NCBI RefSeq assembly: GCF_030646015.1
Contig: NZ_JAUSLT010000038.1
Coordinates: 1-53,314, forward strand
Length of the DNA stretch: 53,314 nucleotides
Reading direction: 5' to 3'
DNA from: Bradyrhizobium sp.
GTDB lineage: Bacteria; Pseudomonadota; Alphaproteobacteria; Rhizobiales; Xanthobacteraceae
Shown: positions 32,540-39,877 of the stretch, piece by piece
Layout of the letters: every line of letters starts with the position of its first letter
Numbering within the stretch: position 1 is the first letter of the stretch
Notes under the pieces: generated by a model
Told to the model about the DNA's origin: nothing
The model's input: only the letters and a program-made list of their open reading frames with translations
Database searches by the model: none
Position numbers and translations under genes: made by a program

Positions 32540-35500
32540 ATGCTAGCGTGGCCCGGATGGCGCCGCAGAGCGCTGCTTAACGGGGCTGTGGGGCTGGCGT
32601 CAGTGTTCAATCTGGATCGAGCGATATTGCCGGCGAGCCTGGTGGCTATCGCAGCGTCAGTTGCGATCGGCGCGACCATGGTCCCTGCGCGCGCCCAGCA
32701 GTATTTCAATGGGTCTCAGACCACGCCTAACGGTCTCATCAATGGCGGCGGCGGCGTCTGGAACAACACGACCACGAATTGGACCGACGACCCCGGTACG
32801 GCGAGTAATCCCTATGATCCCTCGGCCGGGACAACGACATTGTTTGGCGCCTCGACAACCTCGACGCCTCCGACCGCCGGCATCGTCACGGTTGCTCCCG
32901 GCGGCGTCCAGCTCACCGGCGCCGTCATCTTTGATGCCACCGGCGACAACTCGGTCTACACCATTCAAGGCGGCAATCTGACGGTCGCAGCCGGCGGCAC
33001 GACGTTCACGGTCAACGACGTCTCGCTTACGACAGATCCTTCGGCCGTCATCACCTCGAGCATCGTCGGCACCGGCGCGCTGAACCTGCAGGGCATCGGC
33101 AAGCTGCTGTTGGCCGGCGCCAATACCTATAGCGGCGGCACCACGATCTGCGCGTGCGCCACGCTGCAGCTGGGCGACGCCACCCGCATCGGCAGCATCA
33201 TTGGCGCCGTCGTCAACGAAGGCTTCTTCAACATCGTCAATGCCAACACAGCGGGCATCACGTCGATCACCAATGACGGCGGCCAGACCACCTTCTTCAA
33301 CGCGTCCACGGCGGGTACGGCCACCATCGTGAACGACTTCGGTGGCACGACCGTCTTCAACGATTCGAGTTCGGCGTTGAACGCAAATATCACCAATACG
33401 GCGTTTGGCGGCAGCACATTATTCTATGGGAATAGTTCTGCGGGCAGCGCGATCATCAACAATGAGAGCTCAGCCGGAAGCATTGAGCCGGTCGGCCTGG
33501 GCTTCTTCGATAACAGCAGGGCGGCGACGGCCACCATCACCAACAGCAACGGCGGTTATATCTCTTTCGGGATACCGGCGTTTCTTGGAGGGACCGATAC
33601 TGCCTCGGCCGATCACGCGACGATCATCAACAATTCCGGCGGGCTGCTGGATTTCAATGCATCCACCACCGCCGGCCATGCGACGATCATCACCAACAGC
33701 GGCGGCGGGACGGCGTTTTTCGACAACAGCAACGGCGGCAATGCGCAGTTCATCACCAACGGTACCGGCTACGTCGATTTCTCCGACACTATCGGTTTGG
33801 GCCCTGTCGGCCCGCTCGGCTTGAACCGGATCACTGCGGGTTCGATCGCGGGTTCGGGAACCTATTCTATCGGATCCGGCAACGTGTTGACGGTTGGCAG
33901 CAACAATCTCTCGACCGAGGTGAGTGGCGTCATCGACGACGGTTGCGGCTGCGGCTCAGGCAGCCTCGAGAAGGTCGGCACCGGCACGCTCACTTTGTCG
34001 GGCACCAACACCTATACCGGCCTGACTTTCGTCAATGCAGGCACTTTGCTGGTGACCGGCTCGATCGCGTCCTCGACCGGTGTATCCGTAGATTCCGGCG
34101 CGACGCTGGGCGGCACCGGCACGGTTCCGTTCACCACGCTTGCCAACGGGGCGGTGCTGGCGCCCGGCCTGCCGACCGCACTCGGCACGCTGACGGTCAA
34201 CGATGCGCTGTTGTTCTGCAATTGCACGTTCTATGACGTGAAGGTGACATCTGGAGGCAACGATCTCACGGTGGTCGTGCCAAACTCTCTCGCGGGATTT
34301 GCCAGTCTGGAAGGGGCGGTGCGGGTCATATCTCTCGACAACACCTACCGCTTCAACTCGCCCTACACGATCCTGACGGCGCAGGGGGGCTTCGATCTCG
34401 GTTTCGGCCCGACGCTGTTCAACTCGCTGGTCGTACCCACCGGCATCAACGGTGTACTCAGCTATACCGCGACCGATGTGAACCTGACGCTGGTGTCCGC
34501 GCTCGGACACATCACGGGATTGAACATCAACCAGCGCAATGTCGGCAATGCGCTCGATGCCGTCTTCAACGCGACCGGCAATTCCGGTAATTTGGGCGCC
34601 ATCTTCAACGGCAACGTCCCGTTCAATCTCAGCCAGGTTTCCGGCGAGACCGCGACCGGCACGCAGCAGGCCACCTTCGATGCGATGAACCTGTTTCTGG
34701 GGTTGCTGACCGACCCGTTCATCGACGGACGGCGCGGTGCGTCGCCGGGCGGCGCGACACCGTTTGCAGATGAAGGCGGCGCCAGCGCCTATGCTGCAAG
34801 GAAACAAAACGCTGTGCGCGCCGCCTTCGCCAAATTCCCCACCAAGGCCGATGTCGCGCGTAATGATCTGTTTGATCCGCGCTGGAGCCTGTGGGGCAGC
34901 GCCTTTGGCGGCAGCAGCACGACATCAGGCAATGCAGCGCTGGGATCGAACGACGCCACCACACGTGCGTTCGGCTTTGCCGCCGGCGCGGACTACCGGA
35001 TTTCCCCGGCGACGCTGGCAGGTTTTGCGCTGGCCGGCGGCGGTACCCATTTTGCCGTCAACGGTTTCGGCTCCGGACGTTCGGACATGTTCCAGGCCGG
35101 CGCGTTCGTGCGCCACACCATGGGCAAGGCCTATGTGACGGGGGCGCTGGCCTATGGCTGGCAGGACGTGACGACGGATCGCACCGTCACGGTTGCAGGA
35201 ATCGACCGGCTGCGTGCGCAGTTCAACGCCAACGCCTGGTCCGGCCGCGTCGAAGGCGGCTACCGTTTCGTCACGCCGTGGATGGGCGTCACGCCCTATG
35301 CCGCCGGGCAGTTCACCACCTATCAATTGCCTGGCTATGCCGAGCAGGTGGTGTCAGGCGCCAATACCTTCGCGCTGAACTACGCCGCCAGGGACGTCAC
35401 GGCGTCGCGCTCCGAACTCGGCATCCGCACCGACAAGTCGTTCGCGATGCAGACCGCGATCCTGACGCTGCGCGGCCGCGCCGCCTGGGCGCATAATTTC

Positions 35501-35716
35501 AACACCGACCGCAGCATCACCCCGGTATTCCAGACCCTGCCGGGCGCTGCCTTCGTCGTCAACGGCGCGGCGCAGGCCCGCGATGCCGCGCTGACGACAG
35601 CGTCCGCGGAGATGAAGTGGCTGAACGGCTGGTCCGCCGCCGCCACCTTCGAGGGCGAGTTCTCCCACGTCACGCGGTCCTATGCCGGCAAGGGCGTTGC
35701 GCGCTATACGTGGTGA
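32540..35716 (+). CDS. Type V autotransporter with Asn/Gly-rich passenger, 1058 aa
   Basis: An extended N-terminus with WRRR and a long hydrophobic stretch (SLVAIAASVAIGATMVPARAQ) serves as signal peptide. The passenger has PATR-type beta-strand repeats (GKLLLAGANTYSGGTT near 190; GTLTLSGTNTYTGLTFVNAG near 485) and, between about residues 225 and 415, a series of degenerate 'ATIxNxxGGxxxFxNxS' units suggesting a beta-helix. Three C-x-C pairs occur: Cys204/206, Cys469/471, Cys560/562. Residues about 780-1058 form the outer-membrane beta-barrel, ending in YTW, the usual terminal aromatic. The passenger ligand or function is unknown. A GTG at 32456 is an alternative start. Confidence 0.88.
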   Translation: MLAWPGWRRRALLNGAVGLASVFNLDRAILPASLVAIAASVAIGATMVPARAQQYFNGSQTTPNGLINGGGGVWNNTTTNWTDDPGTASNPYDPSAGTTTLFGASTTSTPPTAGIVTVAPGGVQLTGAVIFDATGDNSVYTIQGGNLTVAAGGTTFTVNDVSLTTDPSAVITSSIVGTGALNLQGIGKLLLAGANTYSGGTTICACATLQLGDATRIGSIIGAVVNEGFFNIVNANTAGITSITNDGGQTTFFNASTAGTATIVNDFGGTTVFNDSSSALNANITNTAFGGSTLFYGNSSAGSAIINNESSAGSIEPVGLGFFDNSRAATATITNSNGGYISFGIPAFLGGTDTASADHATIINNSGGLLDFNASTTAGHATIITNSGGGTAFFDNSNGGNAQFITNGTGYVDFSDTIGLGPVGPLGLNRITAGSIAGSGTYSIGSGNVLTVGSNNLSTEVSGVIDDGCGCGSGSLEKVGTGTLTLSGTNTYTGLTFVNAGTLLVTGSIASSTGVSVDSGATLGGTGTVPFTTLANGAVLAPGLPTALGTLTVNDALLFCNCTFYDVKVTSGGNDLTVVVPNSLAGFASLEGAVRVISLDNTYRFNSPYTILTAQGGFDLGFGPTLFNSLVVPTGINGVLSYTATDVNLTLVSALGHITGLNINQRNVGNALDAVFNATGNSGNLGAIFNGNVPFNLSQVSGETATGTQQATFDAMNLFLGLLTDPFIDGRRGASPGGATPFADEGGASAYAARKQNAVRAAFAKFPTKADVARNDLFDPRWSLWGSAFGGSSTTSGNAALGSNDATTRAFGFAAGADYRISPATLAGFALAGGGTHFAVNGFGSGRSDMFQAGAFVRHTMGKAYVTGALAYGWQDVTTDRTVTVAGIDRLRAQFNANAWSGRVEGGYRFVTPWMGVTPYAAGQFTTYQLPGYAEQVVSGANTFALNYAARDVTASRSELGIRTDKSFAMQTAILTLRGRAAWAHNFNTDRSITPVFQTLPGAAFVVNGAAQARDAALTTASAEMKWLNGWSAAATFEGEFSHVTRSYAGKGVARYTW
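33215..33785 (+). repeat. Degenerate repeats coding the autotransporter passenger stalk
   Basis: Within the autotransporter gene, units built around 'gcgacgatcatcaacaat / accatcaccaacagc' recur roughly every 60-75 bases, coding ATIxNxxGG turns. They are protein-level repeats; spacing and sequence vary too much for a CRISPR. Confidence 0.6.
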
Positions 35717-35765
35717 GGGTCTCAGGCCTGAACACGGCAATAACAAGAACGCGAAGGAAACGTCG

Positions 35766-36848
35766 ATGCGCGCAGCCATCTTCAGGAACGGCGAGATCGT
35801 GGTCGATACGCTGCCCGAGCCGAAGCCGGCTTCGGGGCAGGTGCTGGTCAAAACGCTGGCCTGCGGCATCTGCGGTTCCGACCTGCACGCTCGCAAGCAT
35901 GCGCATCGCATGGTCGAACTGGCGAAGCATTTTCCCGGCCGCAAGCCGATGGACCTTTCCCGCGACATCGTGTTCGGCCATGAATTCTGCTGCGAGATCC
36001 TCGATTACGGGCCGGGCACGGAACGCAGGCTGAAAGCCGGCACCCGCGTCTGCTCGCTGCCGGCGCTGCTGACGGCGGAAGGGCCGCAGGGTATCGGCTA
36101 TTCCAACGACAATCTCGGCGGTTATGCCGAGCGCATGCTGCTCAGCGAGGCGCTGCTGCTGGAGGTGCCGAACGGCCTCTCGGCAGAGCACGCCGCCTTG
36201 ACCGAACCGCTTGCGGTCGGCGTTCACGCCGTCGCCAAGGCAAATATTCGCGGCGACGAGGTGCCGCTGGTGATCGGCTGCGGCCCGGTCGGGCTGGCGG
36301 TGATCGCGGCGCTGAAGCTGAAGGGGTTGCACCCGATCGTCGCCGCCGATTATTCGCCGGCGCGCCGCGCGCTGGCCGGGAAGATGGGCGCCGACATCGT
36401 CGTCGATCCCGCGCTTACGCAGCCTTATGCGACCTGGGCCGAGCACGCCCAGATGTCGCCGGAGCAGAAGGCGGCGCGGCCACCGCTGCAGGCCTTGCTG
36501 CCGGCCCTGAAGCCGGCGCTGATCTTCGAATGCGTCGGCATCCCCGGCCTGATCCAGCAGGTGTTCGAGGGCGCGCCGCGCGATGCCCGCATCGTCGTGG
36601 TCGGCGTCTGCATGGAAACCGACCGCTCCGAACCGATGCTCGGCATCATGAAGGAGCTGAACGTTCAGTATGTGCTGGGCTACACACCCGACGAATTCGC
36701 CCATTCGCTGCGGCTGATAGCGGAGGGGCAAGTCGACGCCGCCGCGCTGGTCACCGCGACCGTCGGGATCGACGGGGTTGCCCAGGCGTTCGCCGATCTC
36801 GCCAATCCGGAGCGGCATACCAAGATCATCGTCGAACCCTGGCGGTAG
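35766..36848 (+). CDS. Zinc-type alcohol dehydrogenase-like (MDR) protein, 360 aa
   Basis: Medium-chain dehydrogenase with a GroES-like N-terminal domain: catalytic-zinc Cys and downstream motif in ACGICGSDLHARKHAH, and GHEFCCEILDYGPG. The Rossmann fold is PLVIGCGPVGLAVIAALKLKG near residue 175. The four-Cys structural zinc lobe is not seen, which is found in several branches. AAGGAAA precedes the ATG. It starts 49 bases after the autotransporter stop. Substrate unknown; a polyol or secondary alcohol is likely from family. Confidence 0.88.
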   Translation: MRAAIFRNGEIVVDTLPEPKPASGQVLVKTLACGICGSDLHARKHAHRMVELAKHFPGRKPMDLSRDIVFGHEFCCEILDYGPGTERRLKAGTRVCSLPALLTAEGPQGIGYSNDNLGGYAERMLLSEALLLEVPNGLSAEHAALTEPLAVGVHAVAKANIRGDEVPLVIGCGPVGLAVIAALKLKGLHPIVAADYSPARRALAGKMGADIVVDPALTQPYATWAEHAQMSPEQKAARPPLQALLPALKPALIFECVGIPGLIQQVFEGAPRDARIVVVGVCMETDRSEPMLGIMKELNVQYVLGYTPDEFAHSLRLIAEGQVDAAALVTATVGIDGVAQAFADLANPERHTKIIVEPWR

Positions 36849-36850
36849 TT

Positions 36851-37543
36851 ATGCCTCCTGATGATTCCGATCGTCCGCCCGTGCTCGCGCATCAGCGCTT
36901 TGTCGATGACCGGGAATCCTTTGCGGGTCTCGATCTGCGGCAGCGTTTCCGGCGCATTCACGACACCAATCTGTGGGGCGCTGCAGCCTCCACCTCGGGG
37001 CTCGGCTCGGAGCTGGACGCCACTGCCGTGCTGCGCGCGGAATTGTCCGGGCTTTTTCGAAGGCTCGGCGTAGCCTCGCTGCTCGATGCGCCCTGCGGCG
37101 ATGCCGGCTGGATCAACCAGGCCGATCTCGGCGTGCGCTATGTCGGGATCGACATCGTGCCTGAACTGATCGCGCGGCTGCAGGGCCGCGCCGCGTCAGG
37201 CGAAGTCACCGGCGAATACCATCTCGCCGACATCACCGTGGACCCGCTGCCCCGCTGCGACGCCATTTTGTGCCGCGACTGCCTGGTGCATCTATCGTTT
37301 GCCAATATCGGGCGCGCGGTGGGGAATTTTCAGACGTCCGGCGCGGTGTGGCTGATCGCAACCACTTTTCCGGATTGGCAGGGCAACGCCGACTGCGAGG
37401 ACGGCGACTGGCGCGCGCTGAATTTCGAGCGCGAGCCGTTTAATTGGGGGGCGCCGGTTGAATTGCTCAACGAGAATTGCCTTGAGGCCGGCGGTGGCTG
37501 GCGCGACAAGAGCCTTGGCGTGTGGCGGCTGGCATCACTCTGA
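36851..37543 (+). CDS. SAM-dependent class I methyltransferase, 230 aa
   Basis: Motif I is ASLLDAPCGDAGWINQ near residue 80, followed by VRYVGIDIVPELIARLQ (motif II acidic Asp), DAILCRDCLVHLSF (motif IV region) and VWLIATTFPDW. The ATG is two bases after the dehydrogenase stop codon; no other in-frame start gives the N-terminus. Tight coupling to the dehydrogenase suggests co-expression. The acceptor is unknown; the 'CRDCLVHL' type occurs among uncharacterised bacterial methyltransferases. Confidence 0.8.
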   Translation: MPPDDSDRPPVLAHQRFVDDRESFAGLDLRQRFRRIHDTNLWGAAASTSGLGSELDATAVLRAELSGLFRRLGVASLLDAPCGDAGWINQADLGVRYVGIDIVPELIARLQGRAASGEVTGEYHLADITVDPLPRCDAILCRDCLVHLSFANIGRAVGNFQTSGAVWLIATTFPDWQGNADCEDGDWRALNFEREPFNWGAPVELLNENCLEAGGGWRDKSLGVWRLASL

Positions 37544-37625
37544 GGCGGACGCTGTTTGCCGATCTGGCCAAGTGTGAGGCCATGACGGTAGAGTGAACAT
37601 AATCAGTGACAAGGGGAGACGGAAC

Positions 37626-38798
37626 ATGATCACGCTGACGGCAAAAGACGTCCTGCCGGACGACGGCACCAGCGGCACGCTGGTGGGGCGGGTCTGGGTG
37701 CCTGATCTGGCAGGCCCGGCCGTAGCAGCGGTTCGTCATGACGGCGTGTTCGACGTCAGCGCGCGCTTTTCGACCGTGAGCGCACTCTGCGAGGAAGCCA
37801 ACCCGGCGGACGCGCTGCGCGGAACGGCGGGGATGCGGATCGGCGATCTCGACAGCATCGTTGCCAACACGCCGCCCGATCGCCGCGACCGGACAAAACC
37901 CTGGCTGCTGGCGCCGCTCGACCTGCAGGTTCTGAAAGCGGCCGGTGTCACCTTCGCGATCTCGATGCTCGAGCGCGTGATCGAGGAGCGGGCGCGGGGC
38001 AACCCGGCCTCGGCGGAAGCGATCCGCAAGGAAGTGGTGCGGCTGGTCGGCGACGACCTCTCGAAACTCAAGCCGGGGTCGCCGGAAGCGATGAAACTGA
38101 AGGCGGTGCTGATCGATCAGAACGCCTGGAGCCAGTATCTGGAAGTCGGCATCGGCCCCGACGCGGAAGTGTTCACCAAGGCGCCGACGTTGTCCTCGGT
38201 CGGATCAGGCATGGATGCCGGCCTGCATCCGAAATCGACCTGGAACAATCCGGAGCCGGAGGTGGTGCTGGTGGTGTCGAGCCGTGGCGCGATCGTCGGC
38301 GCGATGCTCGGCAACGACGTCAATCTGCGCGACTTCGAGGGACGCTCGGCGCTGCTGTTGTCGAAGGCCAAGGACAACAACGCCTCCTGCGCCGTCGGCC
38401 CGCTGCTGCGGCTGTTTGACAGCGGTTTTTCGCTCGACGATGTACGCAAGATGGATGTCGGATTGACGGTAAAGGGGCAGGACGGTTTCGTTCTCGAGGG
38501 TCTTTCGTCGATCAGCAAGATCAGCCGCGATCCCACCGACCTCGTCGCCCAGACCATCGGGCCGGTGCATCAGTATCCCGATGGCTTCGCGCTGTTCCTC
38601 GGCACCATGTTCGCGCCGGTGAAGGACCGCGATGCGCCGGGCGAGGGGTTTACGCACAAGCGCGACGATATCGTCACGATATCCGCGCCCCAGCTCGGCA
38701 AACTGGTCAACCGCATGCGCACCAGCGACGAGTGCGAACCCTGGACGTTCGGCATCGGCGAACTGATGCGAAACCTGGCGAAGCGGAAGGTGCTGTAG
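37626..38798 (+). CDS. Fumarylacetoacetate hydrolase-family protein, 390 aa
   Basis: The ATG at 37626 follows GGGGAGACGGA; the in-frame start 33 bases upstream is less likely. The FAH catalytic core lies in the C-terminal half: NNPEPEVVLVVSSRG (two metal Glu) near residue 215, GNDVNLRDFEGRSALLLSKAKDNNAS and CAVGPLLRLF. The length (about 390) and the extended N-terminal domain resemble 2-keto-3-deoxy sugar-acid dehydratases of this family such as Caulobacter XylX. That role would fit the lactonase, dehydratase and aldehyde dehydrogenase found further right, but is inferred. Confidence 0.85.
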   Translation: MITLTAKDVLPDDGTSGTLVGRVWVPDLAGPAVAAVRHDGVFDVSARFSTVSALCEEANPADALRGTAGMRIGDLDSIVANTPPDRRDRTKPWLLAPLDLQVLKAAGVTFAISMLERVIEERARGNPASAEAIRKEVVRLVGDDLSKLKPGSPEAMKLKAVLIDQNAWSQYLEVGIGPDAEVFTKAPTLSSVGSGMDAGLHPKSTWNNPEPEVVLVVSSRGAIVGAMLGNDVNLRDFEGRSALLLSKAKDNNASCAVGPLLRLFDSGFSLDDVRKMDVGLTVKGQDGFVLEGLSSISKISRDPTDLVAQTIGPVHQYPDGFALFLGTMFAPVKDRDAPGEGFTHKRDDIVTISAPQLGKLVNRMRTSDECEPWTFGIGELMRNLAKRKVL

Positions 38799-38806
38799 GG
38801 CTGCTT

Positions 38807-38897
38807 CGTAGGGTGGGCAAAGCGTAAGCGTGCCCACCATCTCGCATCGTGCAGGTGATGGTGGGCACGGCGCAAGGGCGCCTTTGCCCACCCTACG
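38807..38897. repeat. Composite inverted repeat, GTAGGGTGGGCAAAG family
   Basis: Exact 16-bp outer arms CGTAGGGTGGGCAAAG (38807-38822) and its complement (38882-38897), with inner arms GTGCCCACCAT / ATGGTGGGCAC. It lies in the 3' region of the FAH gene and next to the broken small gene. Confidence 0.9.
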
Positions 38898-38918
38898 GTC
38901 CGCGCGGGCAGTCATCCA

Positions 38919-39145
38919 TCAAGGCATGACGAGCGTGATGACACCGTCGTCGACGGTTCCGGTCTTGATGCCGTCGCGCGCCATCGACTCGATGACAGGC
39001 CATTTCTCGCGAAACAGAGCCGACGCCTCATGTATGTCAGTCGCGTCGACCTTGACGCAACAGGCCCGCCGTTCGCCATCTGAAAGAAGAAGGTGTATCC
39101 ATCCGGCTGCCCATTCCCGTCAATCGAAAGTCGTGCTTGTCGCAT
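38919..39145 (-). pseudogene. Small hypothetical gene with a one-base frameshift, about 75 codons
   Basis: From the ATG at 39145 (GGGGA seven bases upstream) the first frame reads MRQARLSIDGNGQPDGYTFF, FQMANGGPVA. The coherent continuation is in another frame: VKVDATDIHEASALFREKWP, VIESMARDGIKTGTVDDGVI, TLVMP, stop. One missing base at 'cctgttgcgtcaag' accounts for it, and 227 bases plus one is a whole number of codons. The restored protein has a plausible strand-helix-strand pattern; function unknown. Confidence 0.6.
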
Positions 39146-39277
39146 TCAGTGTCCCCTGATTTGCGTCGAAGCCGGCAGTTGCGTTTTCAAATGGGCTTTT
39201 CGTGCGGCGCAATCGTGACGCTGGTAATATTGGCGTGATGTGTTGCAAACGTTCAACAGTTGGAACGCGATTTGACC

Positions 39278-39739
39278 TCACACCGGCAGCGCGATCGAAT
39301 ATTTCACCTGGCTCAGCGCAAAACTCGATTCGATCGAGGCGATGCCGTCGAGGCGCGTCAGCTTGTTTTTCAGGAACGCTTCATAGGATGACAGGTCGGC
39401 GGCGACCACGCGCAGCAGATAGTCGCGGTTGCCGGTCATCAGATAGCATTCCAGCACCTCGTCCCATTTCGAGATCGCCTTGGCGAAGCGGTTGAGGTCT
39501 TCCTCCTTCTGCCGCGCCAGTTTGATGGAGATGAAGACGCTGACGTGGAGCCCCAGGGATTTCTGGTCGACGGTGGCGATATAGCGGGTGATGACGCCGC
39601 GCTGTTCCAGCAATTTGACCCGGCGGTGGCATGGCGACACTGACAGGCCGACCTTGTCGGCGAGCTCCTGCATGGTGGTGCGGCCGTCGGATTGCAGCTG
39701 GGCGAGGATCTTGCGGTCGATGGCGTCGAGGCTGTGCAT
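39278..39739 (-). CDS. Lrp/AsnC-family transcriptional regulator, 153 aa
   Basis: N-terminal winged helix-turn-helix (LDAIDRKILAQLQSDGRTTM, then LADKVGLSVSPCHRRVKLLE) and C-terminal RAM/ActR-type ligand domain (LECYLMTGNRDYLLRVVAAD). It is divergent from the E1-type dehydrogenase gene, with an 11-bp perfect inverted repeat between them; the left arm of that repeat overlaps its own start codon. This suggests autoregulation and control of the neighbour. Known pairs of this type (MdeR and MdeB of Pseudomonas) respond to sulfur amino acid catabolism. Confidence 0.92.
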   Translation of the reverse strand: MHSLDAIDRKILAQLQSDGRTTMQELADKVGLSVSPCHRRVKLLEQRGVITRYIATVDQKSLGLHVSVFISIKLARQKEEDLNRFAKAISKWDEVLECYLMTGNRDYLLRVVAADLSSYEAFLKNKLTRLDGIASIESSFALSQVKYSIALPV

Positions 39740-39787
39740 TGGGATAAACTCGGTTCAGTGGGCTCAGGATTAGGATTTTATCCCAAT
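39738..39787. promoter_or_regulatory. Candidate Lrp-type operator pair
   Basis: ATTGGGATAAA (39738-39748) and TTTATCCCAAT (39777-39787) are exact complements, 28 bases apart. Arm centres are about 39 bases apart, nearly four helical turns, as expected for an oligomeric Lrp protein. The left arm covers the lrp start codon. Confidence 0.6.
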
Positions 39788-39877
39788 ATTCGCAGGTATG
39801 TCGCGGAAATTTGAGATTTTTGACGGCGGCCAAGGCGTTAACATTCCCGGATATTTCGCCCTGCCGGGAGTATTGCC

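Noticed and set aside
33215..33785. Regularly recurring units resembling a CRISPR array
   Set aside because: The repeats are in frame within the autotransporter, vary in sequence and length, and code for a protein stalk; no cas genes are present.
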